This document shows positions 1 through 7,947 of a DNA stretch of 64,000 nt, in pieces. Below the pieces are notes generated by a model. That model worked only from the letters and a program-made list of their open reading frames with translations. It ran no database searches and was not told where the DNA came from. The translations under genes were made by a program, and so were the position numbers. This DNA is from Pseudomonadota bacterium (lineage in GTDB: Bacteria > Pseudomonadota > Alphaproteobacteria > Rhizobiales > Devosiaceae): contig JAEWGT010000009.1 in assembly GCA_023388175.1 (NCBI GenBank), forward strand, positions 124,001-188,000, given 5' to 3'. The number at the start of each line of letters is the position of its first letter. Positions within the stretch are counted from its first letter, which is position 1.

Positions 1-740
1 GGATCGCGCAGCACGCTCGCATCAAGGTCGAATACTGCCTTCAGCCGTTCGGCCGTGAAAATGTCGTCGGGATCGCCAGCGGCGATGATCTGGCCTGCCT
101 TCATCATCACCAGATGATCGGCATAGGCGGCGGCCAGGCTAAGCTCATGCAGCACGATGACCAGCGTGCGGCCATGCTCATGCGCCAGCTCTGCAAACAG
201 GTCCATCAGCCCGACCTGTACCTTGAGGTCGAGAAAGGTGGTGGGTTCGTCGAGCAGGATCAACTCGGTTTCCTGCGCCAGCACCATGGCGACCCAGCAG
301 CGCTGGCGCTGTCCGCCAGAAAGCGTGTCGACAGCACGGTCGGCAAAATCGGTAACGCCGGCAATTGCCATGGCATTGTTGACCGCGTCCTCATCGGCGC
401 GCGTCCATTGGCGCAGCAGCGATTGATGCGGGAAGCGGCCCTGTCCCACCAGTTCGCGCACACTCAGCCCCTCAGGCGCCACAGGCCCCTGCGGCAACAG
501 GCCCAGCCGCGCGGCGACCGAGCGGGTATTGAGGGAGTGGATATCCTTGCCATCGAGCAGGACATGCCCCTGAGACGGCTTGAGAATGCGGGCCATGGTT
601 TTGAGCAATGTGGATTTGCCGCAGCCATTGGCGCCGATCAGAATGGTGACCTTGCCATCCGGCACGGCAAGGTCGATCGCGTCGAGAATTGTGAGATCGG
701 CATAGCCGGCCTGGATATTTAGGGCTTCAAGCCGGCTCAT
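1..740 (-). CDS. Iron-siderophore ABC transporter ATP-binding protein (FecE type), 3' end outside the window
   Basis: This is the ATPase of an iron(III)-siderophore or heme-type importer, acting on the cytoplasmic face of the inner membrane. The translated sequence shows Walker A GANGCGKST at about residues 36-44, the signature LSGGQRQR near residue 138, and Walker B LILLDEP followed by the H-loop region VLHE. It starts at ATG 738-740, and the reading frame is still open at base 1, so roughly the last 10-20 residues are missing. It lies 20 nt downstream of the first substrate-binding gene and is probably co-transcribed with both binding-protein genes. A second FecE-type ATPase at 4791 belongs to the divergent half of the locus. 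Family assignment is secure; the substrate is inferred from context. Confidence 0.9.
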   Translation of the reverse strand, partial: MSRLEALNIQAGYADLTILDAIDLAVPDGKVTILIGANGCGKSTLLKTMARILKPSQGHVLLDGKDIHSLNTRSVAARLGLLPQGPVAPEGLSVRELVGQGRFPHQSLLRQWTRADEDAVNNAMAIAGVTDFADRAVDTLSGGQRQRCWVAMVLAQETELILLDEPTTFLDLKVQVGLMDLFAELAHEHGRTLVIVLHELSLAAAYADHLVMMKAGQIIAAGDPDDIFTAERLKAVFDLDASVLRD

Positions 741-760
741 GCGTCAGTCTCCCGGCTGTT

Positions 761-1678
761 CTAGCGGGTGGTGTCGAGGCCGTAGATGGCTTCGATATCG
801 TCCAGCATCAGATGCGCCGCATAGATGCCGCCGGCCGTGTTCCAGATGATCTCGCTGACGCGCTGGGCCTTGCCGGCCTTGACACCTTCGAGGTTGAGCC
901 AGAGCGGATCGTTCAGCCAGTCATTGAGATTGGCACTGGCTTCATCGCTGTTGAGATCGTCCGAAAAGTAGAAAATCCGATCGCCTTCCATTTCGGGAAT
1001 GCGTTCCTTGGTCACTTCGGTGGCGAATTCGTCCTTGTCTTGCGCGGCGGGACGCTTGAAGCCGATCTGGCTGAGAGCCAGGCCGCTGAAGGTATCCTTG
1101 TAATAGATGCGGGTGCGGTTGGGCGAAAAGCGGATCATCGAGATTTCCTCGTTGACCGCATCGCCCAGCGCGTCGTGGATTTTCTGTGTGCGCTCGGTGA
1201 AACCGGCGACAGCCGCTTCGCCTTCGGCGGCTTTACCGACGACATCGGCGTAGAATTGCAGGTTTTTCTGCCATTCCCCGCCAATGGTTTCGGTCATCAC
1301 CGTGGGGGCGATGGCGGAGAGCTGCGGATAGATGGCTTCCTGGCGCACCTTGGTTCCCAGGATCAAGTCGGGTTCGAGCGTTGCGAGGATTTCGAGATTG
1401 ACGGCCAGTTCCGTGCCCAGCGGCACCGTGTCGGCCAGCGGTGCGGCAATGTGATCATACCACGGATCGCCGCTCCAGCTCTGCGCCGCCCCCACCGGCA
1501 CGACGCCGAGATAAAGCAGGGCCTCGGTGCCTTCATTGGTGAGAATGACAACGCGCTGCGGATTGTCCGGCACCTCGGTAACGCCCATGGCATGGGTGAC
1601 TTCGCGGGCAAAGCCCGGCGCGGCGAGCAGGACGGTGGCGAGCGTGGCAATGCCGACGCCAAGGAGACGCTTGAACAT
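761..1678 (-). CDS. Iron-siderophore ABC transporter substrate-binding protein, paralogue 1
   Basis: This is a periplasmic binding protein of the FecB/FhuD (helical-backbone) class. The start MFKRLLGVG at 1678 gives a typical Sec signal peptide that ends near GFA-RE, then the class motif in which NPQRVVIL leads into a domain with NEGTEALLYLGVVPVG. It has 305 residues, normal for the family. The annotated start avoids a long upstream extension that reads into the neighbouring gene. It sits 50 nt downstream of a second, clearly paralogous binding protein (1729-2643) and shares with it the post-signal motif THAMGVT.VPDN and the GDPWYDH motif, so the pair looks like a tandem duplication. The ligand is not determinable from sequence. 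Confidence 0.88.
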   Translation of the reverse strand: MFKRLLGVGIATLATVLLAAPGFAREVTHAMGVTEVPDNPQRVVILTNEGTEALLYLGVVPVGAAQSWSGDPWYDHIAAPLADTVPLGTELAVNLEILATLEPDLILGTKVRQEAIYPQLSAIAPTVMTETIGGEWQKNLQFYADVVGKAAEGEAAVAGFTERTQKIHDALGDAVNEEISMIRFSPNRTRIYYKDTFSGLALSQIGFKRPAAQDKDEFATEVTKERIPEMEGDRIFYFSDDLNSDEASANLNDWLNDPLWLNLEGVKAGKAQRVSEIIWNTAGGIYAAHLMLDDIEAIYGLDTTR

Positions 1679-1728
1679 GATATTTTCCAGTTGGGTAGAA
1701 AGGGCCGGCACCATCGCCGGCCCGGAAG

Positions 1729-2643
1729 TCAGCGGGTGGTGGCGAGGCCATAAATGGCTTCGATGTCGTCCAGCAGCAGGTTGCCGGCGATAATGCCGCC
1801 TGCCGTGTTCCAGATGGCATCGGACACGGCATGGACCTGACCGGCCTTGACCACATCGAGGTTCTGCCACAGTGGATCGGCCAGCCAGTCCTCGGCCACG
1901 TCGCTGGCTTCGCCATTGCCGGTTTCGTAGGTGAAATAGATCAGCCGGTCGCCCTCGAATTCCGGGATGCGTTCCTTGGTGATCTGCTCGGCAAACTCGT
2001 TCTTGTCCTGCGCGGCTGGACGGCCGAAGCCGAGTTGGTCAAGGATCAGGCCCGAGAAGCTGTCCTTGAACATGATGCGGGTCTGGCCGGCCATGAAGCG
2101 GGCAATGGAGATTTCCTCGTCCAGCGATGCACCCAGCGCGTCATGGATCGCGGCAACGCGTTCATCAAAGGCATCCAGGGCCGCCTTGCCCTCTTCACCC
2201 TTGCCGGCGGCATCGGTGTAGAGCGCCATATTGATCTTCCAGTCGCCGCGCAGACGCTCTGAAACCACGGTCGGCGCGATGGCGGAAAGCTGCTCGTAAA
2301 TCGCCTCGTGCCGCTGCTTGTTCGCGATGATGAGATCGGGTTCGAGCGCCACCAGCACTTCGAGATTCACCGCCGATTCCTCGCCCACGACCGTGACATC
2401 GGCGAGATCGGCCGCGACATGGTCATACCAGGGGTCGCCCAGCCAGGATTTGACCGCACCGACAGGGGTGATGCCGACGGCCAGCAGCGCCTCTGTGCCC
2501 TCATTGGTCAGCACCACGATGCGCTGCACATTGTCCGGGACGTCGGTGACGCCCATGGCATGGGTAATGTCCCGCCCCGCAGCGGGACCAGCCAGAAAAG
2601 TGACCGCCAGCAGCGCTGCGGCAAGCCTGTGCAGTGACGACAT
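1729..2643 (-). CDS. Iron-siderophore ABC transporter substrate-binding protein, paralogue 2
   Basis: This is a periplasmic FecB-like binding protein of 304 residues and the first gene of the leftward operon. ATG at 2643 is chosen over upstream ATGs because GGAGAGG lies about 5 nt before it, and because the product then begins MSSLHRLAAALLAVTF, a clean signal peptide cleaved near AAG-RD. It carries the same THAMGVTDVPDN and GDPWYDH blocks as the downstream paralogue. An iron-responsive-type operator (2662-2676) ends 18 nt before the start codon, pointing to RirA control by iron. Paralogues may bind different siderophores or different redox forms; this is inference. Confidence 0.88.
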   Translation of the reverse strand: MSSLHRLAAALLAVTFLAGPAAGRDITHAMGVTDVPDNVQRIVVLTNEGTEALLAVGITPVGAVKSWLGDPWYDHVAADLADVTVVGEESAVNLEVLVALEPDLIIANKQRHEAIYEQLSAIAPTVVSERLRGDWKINMALYTDAAGKGEEGKAALDAFDERVAAIHDALGASLDEEISIARFMAGQTRIMFKDSFSGLILDQLGFGRPAAQDKNEFAEQITKERIPEFEGDRLIYFTYETGNGEASDVAEDWLADPLWQNLDVVKAGQVHAVSDAIWNTAGGIIAGNLLLDDIEAIYGLATTR

Positions 2644-2661
2644 GAACCTCTCCATCAATCT

Positions 2662-2676
2662 TGACATCTGTTGTCA
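2662..2676. promoter_or_regulatory. RirA-type iron-responsive operator (IRO) 1
   Basis: TGACATCTGTTGTCA matches the rhizobial RirA operator TGA-N9-TCA, with 5-bp symmetric arms TGACA/TGTCA. It overlaps a TTGACA word (2661-2666) that could serve as the -35 of the rightward promoter. It lies 18 nt from the start codon of the leftward binding-protein gene. Binding by RirA is inferred from motif and gene context. Confidence 0.7.
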
Positions 2677-2708
2677 GAAATTGGATGGCTTCATCGATCA
2701 AATTAATC

Positions 2709-2723
2709 TGACTGTCAATATCA
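2709..2723. promoter_or_regulatory. RirA-type iron-responsive operator (IRO) 2
   Basis: TGACTGTCAATATCA fits TGA-N9-TCA exactly. It contains the reverse-strand word TTGACA (2718-2713), a plausible -35 for the leftward promoter, and lies 18 nt before the start codon of the rightward permease gene. The placement mirrors IRO 1, so the two sites together would silence both directions when iron is plentiful. Confidence 0.7.
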
Positions 2724-2741
2724 TGAATTGGAGCAGCGGGG

Positions 2742-3761
2742 ATGGCCATCGCCGCAATCGCGTCGCAGGCAAGAGGGTTTCAACTCTCCCGCAGCGTCAT
2801 CTATTCGGCGTTGGCCGGACTATTGGCGCTGGCCTGGCTGGCCAGCATGACGCTGGGCTATCGGCTATATTCTCTGGATCAGGTGTGGAACGCGGTGTTC
2901 GCCCATGATGGCAGCGAAGCCGCAACCGTGATCGCCGGGTTGCGCCTGCCGCGCGCGCTGATTGCCCCGCTTGCCGGCGCCGCCCTGGGCATGGCAGGTG
3001 TGCTGGTGCAAACGCTGTCGCGTAACCGGATCGCGTCGCCTGATACGCTGGGGCTCAATGCCGGGGCCTCGCTGGCCGTGGTGGTTGCAACGGTGACTTT
3101 CGGTGTGCAGTCACTGGTGGGTCTCTCCATGGCCGCCGCCATCGGCGCGCTGTTGACCAGCGTTGTCGTTTTTGGCGTGGCGTCTGGGGCAGGCGGCCTT
3201 TCCCCGCTCAAGATCGTGCTTGTCGGCGTTACTTTTGCAAGCCTTGCCCATGCGGCTGTCGAAATCATCCTCACCAGCAATGAAGCCCAGCTCCAGCAAT
3301 TGCTGTTCTGGTTGTCAGGCGCATTCGTCGATCGCCCGATCAGCCTGTTTCTCAATGGACTGCCGGTGGTCGTTGCAGGGGCAGTGATGGCGTTTGCGCT
3401 GACCTCGGCACTCGACGCAATGCAGGCCGATGACTCAACGGCGGCGAGCCTTGGTGTGCCGCTGCTCGCGGTACGGGGCATTGCCTTTCTCGCGGTTTCG
3501 CTGCTGACCGGCGCCGCCGTATCCATGGCGGGTCCGGTGGCCTTTGTCGGCCTCGTCGTGCCGCATGTGGCGCGTCGGCTGGTCGGGTTGCGTCACCGCC
3601 ATCAACTGGCGGCGGCGGCGCTGACCGGGGCTATCTATGCCACGCTGGCCGATGTCGCGGCGCGTTTTGTCATCTATCCGGTCGAAGCCCCGGTCGGCGC
3701 GATTACCGCCGTGGTCGGGGCTATTGCGCTGCTGGTGTTGTTGATGCGGAGGCTTGCATGA
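2742..3761 (+). CDS. Iron-siderophore ABC transporter permease (FecC/FecD family)
   Basis: This is an inner-membrane permease of the BtuC/FecCD family, 339 residues with about nine to ten hydrophobic segments. It shows the family motifs LRLPRALIAPLAGAALGMAGVLVQTL near the N-terminus and GPVAFVGLVVPHVARRLVG in the last third. ATG 2742 is preceded by GGAG 9 nt upstream. Its last codons overlap the next permease by 4 nt (ATGA), and with the ATPase at 4791 it forms the rightward operon. Probably iron-regulated through the IRO at 2709-2723. Substrate inferred. Confidence 0.92.
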   Translation: MAIAAIASQARGFQLSRSVIYSALAGLLALAWLASMTLGYRLYSLDQVWNAVFAHDGSEAATVIAGLRLPRALIAPLAGAALGMAGVLVQTLSRNRIASPDTLGLNAGASLAVVVATVTFGVQSLVGLSMAAAIGALLTSVVVFGVASGAGGLSPLKIVLVGVTFASLAHAAVEIILTSNEAQLQQLLFWLSGAFVDRPISLFLNGLPVVVAGAVMAFALTSALDAMQADDSTAASLGVPLLAVRGIAFLAVSLLTGAAVSMAGPVAFVGLVVPHVARRLVGLRHRHQLAAAALTGAIYATLADVAARFVIYPVEAPVGAITAVVGAIALLVLLMRRLA

Positions 3762-4798
3762 GCGACATCGCAGCATCTTCGGTCCGTATGCGGACGAAAC
3801 CGCTGGCTATTGCCGGAATCGTCGCCGCCGTCTTTGCCCTGCTGTTCCTTGCCGGTATTGGTTTCGGCTCGACCTGGATCCCGTTGGAGACGGTGGCCAA
3901 TGTGCTGTTCGGGGGCGGCGAACGCACAGAGCGGCTCGTCGTGCTGCAATTGCGCCTGCCGCGTGTCGCCGCCGCCGCTATTGCGGGTGGAGCCATAGCC
4001 TTTGCTGGTTACCTGCTCCAGCGCATCACCCGCAACGAGCTGGCCTCGCCAGGCGTCCTGGGCGTTGTCGATGGTGCCGCGCTTGGCGTGATCCTGTTCA
4101 TGGCCATCTTTGCCAGCGAATCCAATTCGCTGACCGTTTCCATCGCCTGGCAGCCCCTGGCCGCTGCCATCGGCGCGATTGCGGCGGTCAGCCTTGTCTT
4201 CATCCTGTCGGGTCGGCAGGCATCTTCAGCCATTCGCCTGCTGCTGTTCGGCATTGCCGTGGCGGCAGTGTGCAAGGCCCTGACCACCATTTTCATGCTC
4301 GTCGGCCCGATCTATCAGGCGTCGCAGGCGGCGCGCTGGCTGGCCGGTGCGGTCAACACGATCAACGCGACCGAAATCCAGCTCATGCTGGCCGTGTTGA
4401 TCCCGACCGCCATCATTGCGGCCTTCGCGGCACGGCATCTGCCACCCGCCGATCTCGATGACACCTCCTCGCGCAGTGTTGGGTTGAACCTGCCGCTCTT
4501 TAGACTGTTCGTCTTTTTCCTCGCCGCCATGCTGACGGCGGGGGCGGTTGCCTTTGCCGGAGGCGTCAGCTTTATCGGCCTCATGGCGCCGCATCTGGCG
4601 CGGCTCCTGGTCGGGCGGGCACGGGCGGCGGGAATCATCACCTCGATCCTGCTCGGCGCCATCATTCTGATTGGGGCTGACCTGCTCATTCGGGTCGCCT
4701 TTGCGCCCACCGAAGTGCCGGCGGGCACGGTGACCGCAATAATTGGCGCGCCCTATTTCCTCTATCTGCTCATGCGCAAGGACAAGACCAATGGATGA
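3758..4798 (+). CDS. Iron-siderophore ABC transporter permease (FecC/FecD family), second subunit
   Basis: This is the second FecCD-type permease, 346 residues, which would form a heterodimeric channel with the preceding gene. Family motifs visible are LRLPRVAAAAIAGGAIAFAGYLLQ and FAGGVSFIGLMAPHLARLLVG. It is translationally coupled at both ends, with ATGA overlap to the upstream permease and overlap of its stop with the ATG of the ATPase at 4791. It carries the expected repeated hydrophobic segments and no signal peptide. Confidence 0.92.
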   Translation: MSDIAASSVRMRTKPLAIAGIVAAVFALLFLAGIGFGSTWIPLETVANVLFGGGERTERLVVLQLRLPRVAAAAIAGGAIAFAGYLLQRITRNELASPGVLGVVDGAALGVILFMAIFASESNSLTVSIAWQPLAAAIGAIAAVSLVFILSGRQASSAIRLLLFGIAVAAVCKALTTIFMLVGPIYQASQAARWLAGAVNTINATEIQLMLAVLIPTAIIAAFAARHLPPADLDDTSSRSVGLNLPLFRLFVFFLAAMLTAGAVAFAGGVSFIGLMAPHLARLLVGRARAAGIITSILLGAIILIGADLLIRVAFAPTEVPAGTVTAIIGAPYFLYLLMRKDKTNG

Positions 4799-5594
4799 CG
4801 TGTTGGCGCACCGCATCGAGGTGAAAGAACTGACGCTGACCTATGGAAGCGAGGTCATACTGGACGCGCTGAGCCTGCCCATCCCCAGCGGCAAGGTTAC
4901 GGTGCTGGCCGGGCCCAATGGCTGCGGAAAATCCACGCTGCTGCGCGCAATCCGGCGGCTGCATGCGCCACAGTCCGGCGCGGTTCTGCTCGATGCGGAA
5001 GATATTTCGCGGCTCAACGGCAAGGCTCTGGGACGGCGCATCGGCCTATTGGCGCAGAGTCCCAGCGCGCCGCAGGACATGACGGTCGAGGAACTGGTGC
5101 GACTGGGCCGCTATCCACATCAGGCCATGCTGCAGCCCTGGAGCCCCGGCGATGATGCAGCGGTGCAGGCGGCGATGGAAGGCACGGGCGTCGAGACCAT
5201 GCGCCAGCGGCCTATCGGGTCGCTCTCGGGCGGGCAATTGCAGCGTGCCTGGATTGCCATGGTACTGGCACAGGAAACCGATGTGATCTGCCTCGACGAG
5301 CCGGTCAATCATCTCGACATGGCCCACCAGCTCGATTGCCTCGAACTGGTGTCGCGGCTCAATAAAGAGCAGGGTCGCACCATCGTTCTGGTTCTGCACG
5401 ATCTCAATCTGGCCGCGCGCTATGCCGATCAGCTGGTGTTCGTCTCCGGCGGCAAGGTGCGGGAGCGTGGTGCGCCCGAAACGCTGATGCGCGGGGACCT
5501 TATCGAGGAGGTCTTCGATGTAACCGCCGAGATCATGATCGATCCTGTCCACCAGCGTCCCATCTGCATCCCGTTTCGCCGCCGCCAGCAATAG
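4791..5594 (+). CDS. Iron-siderophore ABC transporter ATP-binding protein (FecE type)
   Basis: This is a 267-residue ATPase of the FecE/FhuC class. Walker A GPNGCGKSTLL, signature SLSGGQLQRAW and Walker B VICLDEPVNHLD are present. ATG 4791 is chosen because it overlaps the permease stop (4796-4798), as expected for tight coupling; an upstream in-frame extension would lie entirely inside the permease gene. This completes a permease-permease-ATPase operon lacking its own binding protein, which is supplied by the divergent genes. It ends 6 nt before the convergent dehydroquinase gene. Confidence 0.92.
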   Translation: MDDVLAHRIEVKELTLTYGSEVILDALSLPIPSGKVTVLAGPNGCGKSTLLRAIRRLHAPQSGAVLLDAEDISRLNGKALGRRIGLLAQSPSAPQDMTVEELVRLGRYPHQAMLQPWSPGDDAAVQAAMEGTGVETMRQRPIGSLSGGQLQRAWIAMVLAQETDVICLDEPVNHLDMAHQLDCLELVSRLNKEQGRTIVLVLHDLNLAARYADQLVFVSGGKVRERGAPETLMRGDLIEEVFDVTAEIMIDPVHQRPICIPFRRRQQ

Positions 5595-5600
5595 GCAGCG

Positions 5601-6032
5601 TCAGGCCTCGATCATGCCGATCAGTGCCCTGATAGCCACGCCATAACCCTTGGGTCCAAGCCCAGCGATCACAGCTTCCGCGCGCATCGAGACATAGGAG
5701 CGATGATAGATCGGCTCGCGCTTGTGGATGTTGGAAATGTGAAGCTCGATCACCGGGCCTTCGAACATCTTGAGCGCATCGAGCAGCGCCAGCGAGGTGA
5801 AGGTGAAGGCCGCCGGATTGATGACGATACCCGCTCCCTCGTCGATGGCTTCATGGACCCAGTTGATGAGCTTTTCTTCGCTGTTGGTCTGGTGGAAGAT
5901 GACGGGGATATCCCCCGCCGCCTCCCGGCACATGGCCTCCACTTCGGCAAGCGTAGTGGTGCCGTAGATCTGCGGCTCCCGCTTGCCAAGCCTGTTGAGA
6001 TTGGGGCCATTGAGAACATAGACGGGCTTCAC
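5601..6032 (-). CDS. aroQ: Type II 3-dehydroquinate dehydratase, probably catabolic
   Basis: It converts 3-dehydroquinate to 3-dehydroshikimate. The 143-residue protein has the type II features: LNGPNLNRLGKREP with Arg18, catalytic Tyr23 in QIYG, Asn72 in INPAA, and the HISN motif with His98. Two usually conserved places differ: the substrate-contacting His of the common NPxxxTHTS motif is Phe78 here (AFTFTS), and the usual SNxEG reads TNSEE. It overlaps the TRAP permease start by 4 nt and is therefore the last gene of the TRAP operon. That placement suggests quinate/shikimate degradation rather than aromatic amino acid synthesis. Confidence 0.88.
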   Translation of the reverse strand: MKPVYVLNGPNLNRLGKREPQIYGTTTLAEVEAMCREAAGDIPVIFHQTNSEEKLINWVHEAIDEGAGIVINPAAFTFTSLALLDALKMFEGPVIELHISNIHKREPIYHRSYVSMRAEAVIAGLGPKGYGVAIRALIGMIEA

Positions 6033-7348
6033 AGAACCGACCCTCCGGGCACGTAGCCGAACATTTTAGGTAGCCACAACACCGTGTCGGGCACGAAGGT
6101 GAACAGGATCAATGCGCCGATCAGTGTCCAGAAGAAGGGCATCACGTCGCCGATCAGGGCCTTCATCGGTGTGCCTGCAATGCGTGTCATGATGAAGAGC
6201 AGCAGGCCATAGGGCGGCGTGATCAGACCCAGCATGATGTTGACCACGGCGACGACGCCGAAATGCACCATGTCGATGCCCAGCGCCTGCGCGGTCGGGA
6301 TCAGCACCGGCACGATAACCAGCAGGATGGTCGTGCCTTCGAGAACGCAGCCAAGGATCAGCAGGATGATATTGACCACGATCAGGAAGACGATCGGGTT
6401 CATGTCCCAGGAGATCAGGATGGCGCTGATCGTGCGCGGAATATTCTCGATAGTAACGACATAGTTGAACACCAGTGCCCCGGCGATCAGCAGGCCGATC
6501 GACGCGGTGGTCTTGGCGCTGGTCAGCACCGAGCGGTAGAGGTCCGGCGCCTTTACGGACCGATAGATGACTGCGGAAACCAGCAGCGCATAAGCCGCGG
6601 CAACGGCAGCCGCCTCGGTGGGTGTGGTGACGCCGCCATAGATGCCATACATGAGCACAACCGGCATCATCAGCACCGGCAATGCCTCCCAGGTCATGCG
6701 TGGCAGCTTGCGCAAAGGGACTGGTGGTTCGACCGGGAAATTCCTGACGCGCGCGGTGATGGAAATCTGCACCATCATGAAGCCGGCCATGAGCAGGCCA
6801 GGAACAACGCCGCCGAGGAAGAGATAGCCGATCGAGGCGTCGGCCACGAGCGCGTACAACACCATCGGAATGGAGGGTGGAATAATCGGCCCGATAACTG
6901 CCGTGACGGCCGTCAGAGCAGCGGAGTAGGACGGGGTATATTTACCGTCCTTGGTCATCATGTGCTGGGTCATCTTGCCCGAGCCTGCCGCATCGGCGAC
7001 GGCTGATCCGGACATGCCGGCGAAGACGATGGATTGCAGCACATTCACCTGGGCCAGGCCGCCCCGGAAACGCCCGACCAGCGCATCGCACCATTTCAGG
7101 AGCTTATCCGTCAGCGAACCGGAATTCATGATTTCGGCCGCCAGAATGAACAGCGGTACGGCCAGCATGATGTAGTTGGAATACATGCCGTTGAGGAATT
7201 GCTCGGCAACGATGCCGGGATCCTGCCCCTTCATGAGCAGGTAAAGCACGGATCCGCAGATCATGGCGAGCCCCATGGGCAGGCCGAGAAAGGCCAGGAC
7301 AGTGATCAGCCCCAATGCAAGGCTGAAGGCCAGGGAAATGGTGGTCAT
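6029..7348 (-). CDS. TRAP transporter large permease subunit (DctM family)
   Basis: This is the large membrane subunit of a tripartite ATP-independent periplasmic transporter. It has 439 residues and about twelve hydrophobic segments, with GMSGSAVADAAGSG and IIGPIIPPSIPMVLYA typical of DctM. ATG 7348 overlaps the stop of the small subunit by 4 nt, which fixes the start. It is followed by the dehydroquinase gene with another 4-nt overlap. The operon context suggests uptake of quinate or shikimate. Confidence 0.92.
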   Translation of the reverse strand: MTTISLAFSLALGLITVLAFLGLPMGLAMICGSVLYLLMKGQDPGIVAEQFLNGMYSNYIMLAVPLFILAAEIMNSGSLTDKLLKWCDALVGRFRGGLAQVNVLQSIVFAGMSGSAVADAAGSGKMTQHMMTKDGKYTPSYSAALTAVTAVIGPIIPPSIPMVLYALVADASIGYLFLGGVVPGLLMAGFMMVQISITARVRNFPVEPPVPLRKLPRMTWEALPVLMMPVVLMYGIYGGVTTPTEAAAVAAAYALLVSAVIYRSVKAPDLYRSVLTSAKTTASIGLLIAGALVFNYVVTIENIPRTISAILISWDMNPIVFLIVVNIILLILGCVLEGTTILLVIVPVLIPTAQALGIDMVHFGVVAVVNIMLGLITPPYGLLLFIMTRIAGTPMKALIGDVMPFFWTLIGALILFTFVPDTVLWLPKMFGYVPGGSVL

Positions 7349-7863
7349 ATGCCGGAACTCGCCTTGGTGGGATCGAAAGCGTCGGCGTCCCTGCCCCACA
7401 CCGCATGAAAGGCGAGGTAGAGCTGGCGCACGATCATGGCGACCGCGAAAATGCCGTAGATGGAATAGAGGTAGTCGAAGCGGATCTTGAGATAAGCCGT
7501 TCGTTCAACCTTCATGAACAGGATGTAGTCGATCACTGCCGGCAGCGAGAGCGCGAACAGCGCGACCAGCGTCAGGCTTGATGCCAGCACCATTGCCCGC
7601 TTGAGCCGTGGCCCGGCTGCGCCATAGATGATGTCGAAGCGAATTTCCTCGCTGTCGCGGACCACGAAAGCGCTGCCGAACAGCACCATCCACAGCCACA
7701 TCACCACGCTGATTTCATGCGTCCAGCCAATGGGCAGGTTGAGCAGGTAGCGGAACACGATCTGGAGAATGAAGACGACGAACATCGTGGCCAGCATCGC
7801 CGCCAGAATGTTTTCAGCCCGGGCATAGAGCCAGGAGCCGATCTTATTGAAAACAGGAGGCAT
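7345..7863 (-). CDS. TRAP transporter small permease subunit (DctQ family)
   Basis: This is the small membrane subunit of the TRAP system, 172 residues with four hydrophobic segments. The DctQ-typical stretch in which NLPIGWTHEISVVMWLW is followed by VRDSEEIRFD is present. ATG 7863 is preceded by GGAG about 10 nt upstream. It lies 84 nt downstream of the binding-protein gene and overlaps the large subunit, so the order is P-Q-M-aroQ. Confidence 0.88.
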   Translation of the reverse strand: MPPVFNKIGSWLYARAENILAAMLATMFVVFILQIVFRYLLNLPIGWTHEISVVMWLWMVLFGSAFVVRDSEEIRFDIIYGAAGPRLKRAMVLASSLTLVALFALSLPAVIDYILFMKVERTAYLKIRFDYLYSIYGIFAVAMIVRQLYLAFHAVWGRDADAFDPTKASSGI

Positions 7864-7947
7864 AGGCGGCTCCAAATTGCGAGTGCGCACACCAAAGAGG
7901 CAAAAAGGGCGGCACCCGTCTCCGGGCGCCGCCACCGCTGCGCGAGA

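Noticed and set aside
812..1753. 313-codon plus-strand frame over the first binding-protein gene
   Set aside because: It is a shadow frame. The minus-strand product has a signal peptide and family motifs.
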